From contig NC_087064.1 of assembly GCF_963678635.1 (NCBI RefSeq), positions 52,906,684-52,966,683 on the forward strand: 60,000 nucleotides of DNA, given 5' to 3'. The stretch is from Symsagittifera roscoffensis. Lineage: Eukaryota > Xenacoelomorpha > Acoela > Convolutidae. The notes below the pieces were generated by a model. The model saw nothing but the letters and a program-made list of their open reading frames with translations, searched no databases and was not told the origin of the DNA. A program made the translations under genes and the position numbers. Positions 22,431 through 33,189 of this stretch are shown piece by piece. Every line of letters starts with the position of its first letter. Within the stretch, counting starts at the first letter, position 1.

Positions 22431-22962
22431 TCTAAAGAAAGAGCTCGAGAAGACGCAGAGAGAAAGGAACAAGGCGAACCTCGATCGGGATCAGGCAAAG
22501 CTGGATCGGGAAAAGGCTCAGCTGGAAAGGGACCAGGCGGTCATCGAACGAGATCAGACTCTGAGGTTGCTTGAGATGCTGCGGGCTGAACATCAGCAGG
22601 AACTAAGGGTGCGGGAGAATGCCGCGAATTGTGAGCAACTGTAGTCGGAGATGGAGAGAATAGAACAACGACAACGTGAACTTGATGCACAGAAGGGAGC
22701 CAGGCCAAAGGAGCGAGTGGTTACCAGCTCGAGGCCAGAGTCACGCATGGAAGTGGATGAAGCCCCCAGGGCAAGAGGACGGTTCAACCTTGACCGCGAG
22801 GCTCGAGAACACATGAGTGAAGGGTTGGAAGTCTGGATACCGAATGAAGCAACGTCCTCCCTGCGCAGCCTAGAAACGCAACCCATACGCCCGCTGATGG
22901 ATGTGGTACTGCCGGGATATACCCCCAACATCAACCTCGAGCGGCAGTCAGGTGAGCGGTAG
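22390..22962 (+). pseudogene. Coiled-coil segment of the post-pol protein
   Basis: One frame with strong coiled-coil character: repeated RDQAKLDREKAQLERDQ-type heptads rich in R, D, E, Q and L from about 22430 to 22720. A TAG at 22642-22644 interrupts it, and the same frame resumes with EMERIEQRQRELDAQ, so the stop is probably a mutation. The end (to about 22950) carries PLMDVVLPGYTPNINLE. Another frameshift near 22950 leads into the SGNH frame. It likely mediates self-association of the post-pol protein. Confidence 0.65.
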
Positions 22963-25528
22963 CTCATCGCGTCTGATGGAGCTGAACGAGAAATTGCGGC
23001 AGAGAAGTCGTGAAAGTTCGGCAAGGGCGGAGCTTCCTCTAACGTGGAGGGAACAGCCGGTCAGGAGCGTCATGATCTCGAGTTATAAGAAGAACACCGA
23101 AAAGAGGTACCACAGGCACAATCGGCTGGATTGGAATGCGGAACAGAAGGCCAGGAGGGATTGCTTTCATGATGCAGCCTGGGTGGAATATCTTGCGCCA
23201 CCCCGTGTGCCAGAAGGCGCGGTCCACCTAATTATAGGGGACAGCCTATTGCGGGTGTTGACCCGGATCCAATCGCACTGGCAGACAGGAGTCTTGAGTT
23301 TCGCTGGAGCTGCCACGCACCAGATATTGGCAACGCTTGAGATGCTAGGGATGACGAAAGTATACACGGTGACCCTGATGATCGGAACGAATGATGTATC
23401 AAGGGGAGAAGCGAGGAAAGTAACGAGGCTGCACGACAAGATGAGCTGCCTTCTCGAGGAGCTGAGGATCCAGATGGATCCCATCCTGTTGACAGTATGT
23501 ACTGTCCTTTATAATATGAAGTTCGATCAGCACGCCTTGGAAATGAACGAGAAGGTGCGGAACCTAAACGGGATGATCCGAGAAATTCACCGGAAGAGTG
23601 TGCTCCCCATCAGATTGTTGGACGTGGCGGAGCGCATGGAGCAAGCGGGATTCCCTGAAGACACCTCCAATGATGGAATCCACTTCGACAGACCGAGGGG
23701 AGCAGAGTGGCTGAATGACGTCTTTCAAGGACACATAAATGCGCTAGAGGCGGATCTGCTAGAGACGGCCCAATTCACATTCGGGCCACCTCCGAACCCA
23801 CCATTCCTTGCCTCGAGGGCCTTGTCTAGTCGTTTGGGACCGAGGGTCGACTCTAGAGGCAGCTCAAGGAGCAACCAGGCTAGATTGCCGAGTGCCATGC
23901 CAATGGAGTCTGAGGAGGTGACGTCATCAACGCCTCCAGGTTCGGTAATATCCTCAGTGGTAGTGGCAGAGAGCAAGCGGGTGGAGAGGCCTATGGAGAC
24001 CGCTCGCTTGAGATATCCAGAGAAAGTGAGAGGGCTGGACCTAGAAGGTTTGGAATGCAGGCGAGAATTGGCGGAGACTCTGGGTATTGAACGAGTGTCG
24101 CACGAAGACTTGAGCAGACATCATTGCGTGGACTGGTTGAAGGCTCATGAGACGCATTTCTTGAGAGCAAAACTGATGGAGACCGCGGACCTGACCGGAA
24201 TTCCCACGAAAGCGATCATGGGACCCATCAACTATAGACCTCTCAAGCTGCTGGGGAGTCCTGGACTCATAGCAGAACCCCCCAAACACCGAACGAGCAT
24301 CGCCAGGATCAGATTGGCGACCCCGGCACAGTTGAGGGTGGTGGACAAGCTGCTGAATCCGGGGGAAATGGAATTGCCAGATGCCGCTTACGAAGGCTCG
24401 AAGTTGGCGGAAGATCCCAGGTACGGGAAGCCCTGTGGGAGCACCCAGCTGGCCAAGACTTTGGCAGTTTACGATAGAGCAGATCCAGCTGCTGCGAGGG
24501 TAGTCATTGTGGCGGGATCAGACTTCGAAGGAACGTCTCCTAAGCTGTTTTGGCCGGAGACTCTGATATACTCTTTGCCAGGAGCCGAACTAAACCAGAT
24601 GTTAACTCTAGTGGTGGCAATAAAGTCGGAGATGCCCTGTGAGCCTGAGCTGCTATTGTTTGCAGGAATGAATGATCATCTGCACGCGGCTGGACTTCTT
24701 GAGCAGCTGAAGGGCAATGAACCAACACCGAGAAAGATATGGGAAGCCATTCAGACGTTGTTTGCGGCGATGAATGAGGTGCAAGAGAATGTTGTCTCGA
24801 GATTCGGCTCCAAGACGAAGGTGGTGTTCACTACATCCCCTGGATACGCGAATATGCCACCCGCCCTACAATTCGTGTACGCGGTCTTGATCCTGATAGC
24901 AGAGGGAAACGGATGGCGAATTCTAATGGCAGCCCCCAATCGGGAATTGGAGCCATCGAACCTGAGGCTCCGCAAGTCAGAATTGGCAGCGGCTTGGGCG
25001 GACATATCTCATGCAATGAGGGGCTTTTATGGATTAGCCGACATCCTGATCGTATTGGACGAGGTGCTCTTGCTAGAGATATCGCACCTTGCCAGGCAAC
25101 TTAAGTTCAGCCCAGTCATCGGGGACGATCACCCGGCGATAAACCAATTGACGGCCAGCTTGTGGTTTCGGAGCATGGAGGTGACGATCACAGGTTCCAC
25201 CGGCAAGTCTAGAGGTCCGAGCAACGAGAGAAGAAATGTGGCCGAAACGGAGAAACAATTAGAGTCGATGGCATATCGTCTGACGCAAGAGAATGACTGG
25301 TGGCCATTTTTGACACCAAGGCTGGAGAACGCCACGAATAAGACGAGGGAGGATGCACCAACCCTCGTGAAACAAGTCTGGAGTTTTCTGGAGAAACAAC
25401 TGGAGCTGGCCGAAGGAAGAGAGATGACGGTGGCTAGATTTGTCTCGGCAGCCAATGAAGTGACGATTGGCTTTATATCTGTTCTACCCCAGATACTTGT
25501 TCAACATGGGCCCAGCGTACATGTTTAG
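22901..25528 (+). pseudogene. Tandem SGNH/GDSL hydrolase-like protein of the giant element
   Basis: 875 codons; the real coding starts near 22950. Residues 105-290 form an SGNH/GDSL hydrolase domain: IIGDSLL with nucleophile S115, SFAGAAT with G136, MIGTNDVS with N164, and NDGIHFD with D258 and H261. All four consensus blocks are present in order and at normal spacing, so esterase activity is plausible. Residues 530-760 repeat the pattern in weaker form: VIVAGSDFEG (S540), LLFAGMNDH (G589, N591) and GDDHPA (H744). Its nucleophile elbow and terminal motif are altered, so it may be an inactive copy. A charged linker joins them. The frame is whole from about 22950 to 25528. Substrate is unknown. 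Known LTR elements rarely carry this domain; some CR1-like LINEs do. Confidence 0.75.
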
Positions 25529-27518
25529 TCGAGGAGTAGAGACACTTCGGGTTGATGGGTATCTGGCACTAGTGCTCTTAACCCATGGGGAACTGGTGTC
25601 ATTTCATCGATTGATGAAATATGGGGAGCCCCTGTCAATGGGGAAGGTACACTCGAGTATCGACACCTATTCCTACAAGTGTGCCGCGGGGTTGAAGACG
25701 CTGTTAGTGCAATACCTCATGATGCAGAATCGGCACATGACGAGTGAAGAGAAGAACCCAAAATCGAGAGAAGAGTGGAAGAAGATGAATGGAGGTATGC
25801 CTCTGTTGACGGACCTGTGCCTGGCAATGAGGTCGGACCCGATGGGGATAATCCGGGGTCTAGAGGAGGTGGTAACCTGCATTTACGGTCCAGCAGTGAC
25901 GTACGCATTTCCAGATCCCCTGGTGACAACGTATCGTTACTCTGTAACGCACTTGAGTCTTATCAGCGTACTGGATGGGACGGCGCTCAATTGGTGTCGG
26001 CAGGAGGTGCTCAGGGCACAAATGAGTAATACGGTACTCTTTGGAAAACTGAAAGATGCCGAGTTGATAGTGTACAACTTCAGGGGACAGCTGCAATGTA
26101 GAATGGGAGGCAAACGCGAGGGCCCCATCGAGACATATCCCAAGTTCTGGAACTTGAACCCACTGACAGCAGACGGACGGGAGATCTTGAGGATTCCTGC
26201 TTGGAAGGACAGCTTTGCAATGATTAAGAGGGAGCTGGAGGCCATAATGGAAAAAGAAATCCTGCCAGCCACCATGCCTGAGTTCCCGATAGTCAGGAGG
26301 ATGACCTTGGGGATGAACAGTCCCTTAGTAGTTCCATCCATAATTGCGAGGATGACAACGGAGGAAATGCAGAAAGACTTCACTGATGGCTGGGACCCCC
26401 TGTTCGTCGGCTATACGGCGGCGGTTTATTTCCACACTAGCGAGGCGAAGATAAATTCGTGGACGACGCAAGCTAAAAAGATGAGAGGCTCGCAGCCCCC
26501 CGGATATGAGGTGCGAAAGTTCTTGAGAGCTCTTGAGCAGGAGGGACTTGAGAACATGCTACCAGTATGGGATGATGGCAGGATGATCATGAAGGAGGGG
26601 CATATTGCATTGACCGACGACATGAAATTCGCGACACGAAAGTATAGAGCACCCTATGGCTTAGAACAGGTGGAAATGAGACAGGAGGGAAATGAACTGG
26701 ATGCAGCAGGTCAACTGTATGTGGCCCTGACGGAGTACAAGAGATTGGACCCGGCGACACCATCACCACTGTCAGTAGATACACCTGGAGACAAGAGGAG
26801 TGGACCCGTGGAAGACCGGTTCAAAAGAATTCTCGAGAGAAGAAGAGCTGAGTCAGAAGAAGAGAGTATGGATGAAACTCTCAGCGAAGCCGGCGAGGAC
26901 ATGGAAGTGGGGAATACGCCTGAACCAAGACCATCAGGGGAGGAGCTCACCACTCAGGAGCTGTTGAAAGACTTGAGCGAGGAGAATTGGGCAGACACTG
27001 CCACTCCACCTCTGACCCCGTCTCCCCGGAAGAATCTGGAATTGCCATTGGCGAGCGAGACCTCCAATATGGGGATGATACTCTTGAGTTCGGAGGAAAG
27101 GGAAAAGAATACATTCGAAGGAAATAAGGACATGTTCATGGGGACTCTGGAGGACGACGCTTGGCAAAAGTTCTTGAAGGAATTCAATCAAGAAGTGGGC
27201 AGCGAGACGACGCTGGACAAATTCAAGGATGAACTGTGGGACACAGTTGTGAAGTTTGGAGAACCGCTTCTGATGGGGACGGGCCTGGATGAGAAGGCGA
27301 GAAAGGAGCTGCTGAACAAGCTGATAGAGCTGAGGAAGTCACGATCAAAGACTAGAGACGAAAAATGTGAAGACAGCTCTACTCTGAAACAAAAAACTGT
27401 AGATAAAATAGTTGATGATATAAAAGGGCATAAAGTTGGGACTAGTAAAATGATTAAAAGTACTAATATCCTTAAGGCTCGAGCAGGGGGAGGCAAGAGT
27501 TGGAAGGGTTGGAGGTAG
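25467..27518 (+). pseudogene. Large unrecognised protein after the SGNH frame
   Basis: 683 codons in the +1 frame relative to the SGNH frame, overlapping it by 62 bases. It could therefore be a separate protein, the product of a frameshift, or one polyprotein broken by an indel. Residues 15-430 look globular (FSRGVETLRVDGYLALVLL, then YGPAVTYAFPDPL and FVGYTAAVYFH). Residues 440-560 are acidic and disordered, with MILLSSEERE, which resembles a SUMO-interacting motif. The end is helical and lysine-rich. No known domain, signal peptide or membrane segment was recognised. The first ATG lies in the overlap, so the start is uncertain. Confidence 0.6.
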
Positions 27519-27660
27519 ACAGAGAGGTCGAATCAGTGATGATAACCACAACACCCTCAAGCAGAGATGTGAAGACTCGCAAGAGGAAGAGAGAAGTAGA
27601 GGGATTGAGTAGTCCTTCAGTGGCTGCTGTCTCGGAAGGAAACTTGAGAGAGACGGCGCC
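27500..27660 (+). pseudogene. Short basic segment, nuclear-localisation-like
   Basis: About 53 codons open in a third frame contain KTRKRKRE (27571-27594), a classic monopartite nuclear-localisation type sequence, then a serine-rich stretch. It overlaps the end of the previous frame by 19 bases and is followed by another frame change near 27655. Beyond that point this frame (to 27898) looks like shadow. It is probably a link in one long broken polyprotein. Confidence 0.45.
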
Positions 27661-27662
27661 CC

Positions 27663-27941
27663 ATGGTTTTGGCGCGATGCAAGGCGGCGGCATACAAGAG
27701 CAACACGGAGCTCAGAAGACCACTCGAAGTAGAGAGGGAAATAGAGGCTTCCACCAGTTCGACATCGGAGGAAGACTTCAAGCCCCAGAAGATAAACGTG
27801 AAGAGAGGTTCAACGGACGGACAGACATGGGAAGTGGATGTCGGCGTGGAATGGGTCTCGAAGGGACACCAGGCCACGGGGAAGCAAGTGACGAGTGATC
27901 CACTGGAGAGGAGCAAGACGAGGAACACCTCCCGGCCATGA
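27663..27941 (+). pseudogene. Linker segment of the post-pol block
   Basis: 92 codons, charged and serine-rich (EASTSSTSEEDFKPQ), likely disordered. It ends at TGA 27939-27941. The same frame goes on without interruption into the next segment (ALETLKEMEDCLKKLD), so the stop is probably a nonsense mutation within one longer frame. Confidence 0.5.
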
Positions 27942-28511
27942 TGGGCGGCCCTCGAGACATTGAAGGAAATGGAAGACTGCTTGAAGAAGTTGGACAGTGG
28001 ATTAGCTCGCAAACGACGCAATTGGGCCACCCAGCAAAAGGCTGAGGTTAACAAGATAGAATTGGCGAACCAGCTGAAGAGGTCCTGGCAGAACTTATTG
28101 AAGGATCATTTTGAAGAGGCAATGAGGACACCCTCATCAGCACCGCCATTGATGGCGAATCCCTTCGTTAGAACCGCAGGACAATTGATGTTCACCTGGA
28201 GTCTGGTGGGAATAGAGTTGGAGACACTGACCTCGTATGACAGGTTGAAGTTGGGAAGCAAGAAGCTAGAAGTGTATCAAGCACTGATGCAGCACGTGGC
28301 CAGGGATAATTCAGGCTTGAGCCTGGCTAGGAGGAAGGATGCCACATGTTTCTTGAGATGGATAATGTCAATGATGTCTGATAGCACCATCTTGGCGTGC
28401 TACCAAAGAGCAAGCGGAAGTAGAACCGTGGAAAAGAGAGTCTCAACGATCATCTTAAACGTATATCAGAGTACTGGAATAGAAAAGGAAGATGGTTCCA
28501 GACTACCCTAG
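27942..28511 (+). pseudogene. Helical segment of the last post-pol protein
   Basis: Same frame as the previous segment after the TGA. It is helical (MEDCLKKLDSGLARKRRNW, then KLEVYQALMQHVARD) with CFLRWIMSMMSD near 28350. The frame is lost between about 28400 and 28460: the next frame then reads RISEYWNRKGRWFQ and continues to 30679. It is not recognised as a known family. It probably forms the start of the protein that ends at 30679. Confidence 0.55.
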
Positions 28512-30679
28512 AGAACCACAGAAAGCTGGACGAGGTACGGAGGTTTTACAATAAGAAGTTCGAAGAAGAACATGATGTTCACCGTAACCTGGCCTCGCCA
28601 GAGCAGTACTCGAGACTCAGTGAGAAGGGGGAATACCAATACGTGTCGGGAGTGATGGGGATAGCCTACAACCCCTTCTTAGACTCAGAAACTGGAGGCG
28701 CTCACAGGAACCACGAGGTAGCGGAGCTGCTGAAGTTTTGGACAGAAAAAATAGTGGAAATAGACGCGGTGGAGAAAGAGAGGCCGAGCCTGGGCCTGAT
28801 TCTTGAGAAAACACCGGAGGTGGTGAGCATACCGCGCTCGAACAAGAGAGTTGAAGTGAACATGGGTGATGGCAATGGCTTGTTGATCACGAACTTGGAA
28901 GTGGTATGGAAGTTACTAAGACCCTCCTGGTGCCCACATCCCCACGCGAGTCTGATCGAGGAGACCACCGAGCGGGTGAGATTAGCACCAACGGAAGATG
29001 AAGATTTGGCAAAGTTGAGTGTGGTGCACAAACTGATCTTACCTCAGATGAAGGAGTCAGGCGAAAAGACGAACAATCTCGAGTCAGCAAAGAAGATGGA
29101 GCAGGGTAGCTGTCTGGATTCTACGTGTGGGAGTGGAGAGCACACCTGCGATGGACGATCATGTGTCAGGATACTGTCCTTTCAAAAAGAAGATCTGGTT
29201 ACTTGGTTTGAAGACATCAGGGAAAGGGAGAAAAGTGAAGTACAAATAGTGGCGGAGTGTTACGCGAGAACTACGGTGAACATAGCGACAGCTCTCGGAT
29301 TCTTCTCGAGAATGTGTAGTCTGCAGTCACTGGAGAGGCTAGAGTCTGAACACCATTTAGCGACTGCGTTGAGCGTGGAATCATGGCCTGGGGTGTTGCA
29401 GGTGACTCAAAAACATATCCGGAGCTGGAAGGTTGGTCTCGAGGCGGAAATGGGGTTTCCCATGAGCGAAGCTTATGGCCTGCCATTGAACGCAAAATCC
29501 CTGATAGGGTCAATGATGGCCAATTTTTGCGGAAGCCACTACCCACTGCACATGGCGATGGTGGAAGCATCCAGCCAGAGAATATTGGTGGACAAGGCCT
29601 TCTCAGTGCCCAAGTGCGTGAGGTTGGCTCGGGTATCGCATCACTCGCACAAGTTGTTGAGGAAAATCAGAGGGACCGTACCGAAAGAGTTGAGAGATGA
29701 CTTGAGTGAAATCTGGGGAGAAGAGCTTTTGAAATTGGAAAGTGAGAACACAAGCGATCACGAGAGACAAAACGTGATCGGAAAACCTGTGGGGGGTACT
29801 CCAAACATGGGAGAGAACGACACGATGCATGAGAAAATGATGGAGCTTGAGCCTCTCTTGGAAGCCTCGGGGGAGCGTAACCTCAGGAGCATTGAGATCA
29901 CCCATGGAGAATGCCCATGCCACTGTTTGGCACAAACGGTGTGGTATCCAGATCACAAGAACCTCTGCCTGGTGTGGGATATGGAAGAAATTCGGTCGAT
30001 CGGATTACCGGATCACAGGCAGAAGGTGACGCTCTTAGTAGTGAGTACGATGCTGGCTCTGAGATGGATAGAAGAGAATATAACGAAGTATCGGGAAGCG
30101 AAGACGCCAACGGCTGAGTCAATATATGCGATAGACTACAGCAGGAGACTCGAGTTGTTTGAGACTGCATGCAAAGTATTCGCCATACCAATGGAAGTCA
30201 GACACGTATGGAGCCGCTTGAGGTGCTTTCCATGGTTTCGAGCGACACTGACGTCTTGGTTATACATGACAACGAAAGATCACATGAGAAAGCATCAAAA
30301 GGAGTATCGACAGTTCCAGGCCGAGATTGGGCCGGAAGCTTTCAAGAGACCCCTGTTAACCCATCGAAATGCGATCACGACAGGATGGAAAAGAGTGGGT
30401 AAAATGTCTAGAGACAATACCAAAGCGAGGGAATCGATACTAGAGGAGGACTTGGCGAAGAACGTGAGCCTGAGCCTGCACAACTCCTTTTGTTTGAACC
30501 AGGAATCTAGGGTGAAGGCACTACCCAACCAGGCAAAGAGGTTGCAGGAGCAAAAGGAATGGTTGCGATCCTATGAACAGCTGAAGGCTTGGGAGGAGAT
30601 CGTGATTAGCTCCGATGATGAAGAAGAACTGTTGAGTACTTCAGGGTACGGCACCTCCAAGGCGAAGAGTGCGAAATGA
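28430..30679 (+). pseudogene. Large unrecognised protein with C-terminal SUMO-interacting-like motif
   Basis: Open from about 28430; the first ATG in this frame is at 28643, giving 678 residues. It has two cysteine/histidine-rich patches (CLDSTCGSGEHTCDGRSC near 29110-29165, and HGECPCHCLAQ near 29900), which could bind metal. Long helical stretches lie between them. The last residues read EIVISSDDEEELL (30596-30634): a hydrophobic core followed by serines and acids, the usual form of a phospho-regulated SUMO-interacting motif. No transmembrane segment or signal peptide was seen. The family is unknown to me. It is the last gene before the 3' LTR. Confidence 0.65.
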
Positions 30680-31107
30680 GCGGATGGTTCGAAGAGATCT
30701 TGAGTCTTGAGAGGGAAGGGGGGCTTGAGTGTGAATCCGGATGAAACCTGGGTTCACGAAAAAGAAATTTTAACGAATCAGATATTGTTATTAATATGTT
30801 ATATTTACTATATAAATCAAAATGCTGCATGACAATTTCCTGATTGAATGGGACAAAAGAAATTTTAAATAATCGGCTTGAAAAGCGAGAATTCAAGGGT
30901 GCAGGTGTGTGCGGATTTTGATTGCTGTTTTGCGATAGTGTGAAAATTTTACATGGCCGTGAATTTTGGGGTGTAGATAAGCTTAAGTCTGCTGCAAACT
31001 TCTGTAAATGACCACTGGCACTGTACCTTGAGCAATACTCGGTTTTATGGGACTCACTGGCAGACGACAGCACGCGATGAGGACATCGATCTTGAGTCCG
31101 GGTAGTA
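30680..31107 (+). other. 3' untranslated part of the giant element
   Basis: No gene is visible. It contains three CTTGAGT words (30701-30730 and just before the LTR). The expected polypurine tract next to the 3' LTR is poor: only short purine runs such as GGGTAGTA precede 31108. Confidence 0.6.
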
Positions 31108-32011
31108 TGTGCCAGACGGTCATATTTGGAAGTTTGACCTTGGGAAAACAAGAACGCTTAATTTTGGAGTGAAATTTGATTTTTCAAAAATTCGAATGGA
31201 GCCTGTCATGCACGATTTTCTCGCGATAACTGAAAACCGAAAAAGAGAAATCAAAACGATCGAGTAACAATCGCGGGAAAGTTGCCACATAAAGCAGTAG
31301 GAAATTGCCATTCGCAATTTCCGTCACAATAAAACTAGAGTAGAGCTGTCCTATCTGAAACAGAAGGAAGCGTATTCCCGAGAACTGGACTATTATTGCT
31401 CGACTGGATTATTATTCAAACTGGACTAGAGTGAACCTTCGATGGAAAGGTGGACAGCTTGAGTGTCCCAATGGTTCACGAGAAACTATACTCTAGAGTT
31501 CAAACTTGTTCCTGTTATTGAAACTGATAAACATTAAACTCATTTAGTTATATTATTTAATTCTCGAGTTGCTTACTAACTTAATTACTCCCAGTTCTTG
31601 AGCGTGCTACGATGTGAGTACCCAATTTAAATTTCTAGAGTGTGTTTTATGATTGTTATGTTGAGGTAAGGCGAGTTTTAGGTTGATCCATCTGAAATGG
31701 ATCAAAGTTCCACTGTCTAATAAAAAGTAACTTAACGGATTGTTCCGACCCGGTTTTTAACGGCGTTCATGTATTTTGGGTATCTAGAGACCTAAGTATG
31801 GGGACGTTCTTATTTCTAGAGTGGGGGGATATTTTGGTAGTAGCCTTTAAGCTGTAACGGGTTGTAGTCTCATGTCACAAGCGAACCGAATTGGCTCCGA
31901 CTGATTTGAGGTAGAAAAACACAAGAGATAGTGTCCCTGACTCTTGAGCCAATGGTTATAGGGCCTATTTTTCTTAAGCCTCATGTGTGACTACAGTAGA
32001 CGAATGTTACA
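31108..32011 (+). repeat. 3' LTR of the giant element (904 bp)
   Basis: Matches 9489-10393 with about six substitutions and one missing A. The host repeat resumes directly afterwards with TTAATTAACG, as in the empty site near 1562. Confidence 0.93.
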
Positions 32012-32165
32012 TTAATTAACGATAACGACACTGAAACAACCTGCCAGGCGGTAGAAATTTTTCGTATACTGTTGTCAACCTTAAATAGAAACGTGGATAA
32101 GTATGTATAAATCGAACGGAGCTGAGAAGATCTATAATCTTGCCCAGCTATCTTTCGCGATATTT
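32012..32165 (+). repeat. Right LTR-like repeat of the old gypsy element, last piece
   Basis: Continues the match to about 1565-1727 of the left copy (for example the shared word AATCGAACGGAGCTGAGAAG) and stops matching after CGCGATATTTA. This fixes the right end of the old element's repeat near 32165. Confidence 0.78.
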
Positions 32166-33189
32166 ATGAGGCTAACGGGGAAACCCCGGGAATAACAGAA
32201 AAAGTTAGAACTCTTCCTAATCAGTTAAATACTACTCTTTAATCGTTGTTTGATTTTGAACGTTTCGTTAATCAAATCGAACTTCTGTGAAGGTACTTAT
32301 ATGATAGGGACTACTTCAGTGCGTATAATATTTGAATTTGAAAAGTAATTTAAATGTTCTTATAGACCGACAAAGGGGTATCTTTTGTAGAATCTTTCTA
32401 ACAATCCTGGAAAGAACATAACAACGGCAAGTAAAAAAATTAACCTCATCATCACCGTCTCTACTAAAGCGAATTTAATGTAGACTTTCATAAGAACGGG
32501 TCGACGAGTTTTTTAGGGTCTAAAGGCTAGCGGCCGAACGAATGAAATTAACGGTTAATATGCCTAAAAATAATGAAAAACCCCGAGACACGAGGTCATT
32601 CCTAAAAACGGGGGGTAATACGTCCATTCTTAATGTTATTTTTGTTTTTGTTTAAAAAAATACCTTTTCATCGGAATGAATCGACCTTTTCCTGACTGCT
32701 AGCCCCTCATGTCCTGTAAATGAAACCAGATGTTAGTTAAACTTAATTCAGGGTATATCCGGAGAGCTAAAAGTTATTAATAACCAATCAGTTCCAGAGT
32801 TAACCATTGAAGAGGCAGCTTCATAACTACCAAGAAGGGTTAGTTCCTGAAAACCCAGTCTTCCCGATTCGTAAAGTAAGGCCAGTAAGTATGGTAACTG
32901 CACAATCGTTACGTCTCGGAAGGCGTCTTTCTGTCGAAGTCGCTCGATCGTAGCCTCTAATCTTCGTCCAGTTCTGTCGTCTTGTTCTACTGAGCGAATC
33001 TGACATTTAGATCCAGTTTCAAATTTGGATTGAAAATTAGTAATGTATGTTGTAGTATTTTGTGATTGATTTTTTTTTATCAGAAAGAGGTATCGATAGC
33101 TCAATCGGTCAATAGCAAAGGATTGCTGAATTCATTCGTGGATGCAATATTTAATATTTCAGATAATTTCTATGGTCTGATATTGTTTT
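32166..33189. other. Intergenic region upstream of SMG9
   Basis: AT-rich, with no gene recognised. It should contain the SMG9 promoter and any 5' untranslated exon. A pyrimidine-AG site (TTTAATATTTCAG, near 33150-33162) could be an acceptor for such an exon. No core promoter element is convincing. Confidence 0.4.

Larger units (their letters stand above)
9489..32011 (+). mobile_element. Giant (22.5 kb) Ty3/gypsy-like retroelement with extra genes
   Basis: LTRs of 905 and 904 bp bound gag, protease, RT, RNase H and integrase in Ty3/gypsy order. About 8.6 kb of further coding sequence follows, before a short 3' untranslated part. The element lies inside the right repeat of the old gypsy element. 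The target duplication cannot be fixed exactly: with TG...CA ends it is TTA, but ATTA or CATTA are equally consistent with the flanks and with the empty site near 1560. The LTRs differ by about six substitutions and one indel, so insertion was fairly recent. Coding regions have four in-frame stops and roughly eight to ten frameshifts, so the copy is now defective. No envelope-like signal peptide or membrane anchor was seen. Confidence 0.93.
1..32165 (+). mobile_element. Old decayed Ty3/gypsy retroelement, split by two later insertions
   Basis: Two direct repeats of about 1.7 kb flank an internal region with remnants of reverse transcriptase, RNase H and integrase, all readable on the plus strand only with many stops and frameshifts. 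The left repeat starts at or before the window edge. The right repeat lies in three pieces (4057-5314, 9195-9488, 32012-32165) because a copia element and a giant gypsy element inserted into it. The three pieces join without loss when compared with the uninterrupted left copy. No gag or clear protease was recognised, and the internal part is only about 2.3 kb, so large deletions have occurred. The family is distinct from the giant element nested in it. Confidence 0.8.

Noticed and set aside
15055-30200. Many antisense open frames across the giant element, some above 100 codons
   Set aside because: They mirror strongly biased sense coding sequence, have no recognisable domains, and do not align in frame between the giant element and its decayed relative as far as I can follow.
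22077-30679. An envelope gene in the post-pol position
   Set aside because: No signal peptide, furin-like site, fusion peptide or membrane anchor was seen in any frame; the visible domains are enzymatic, coiled-coil or unrecognised.
32190-32350. Weak resemblance to a copia gag (LFDFERF and a later FEFEK)
   Set aside because: Too short and frame-broken to separate from chance in AT-rich DNA.
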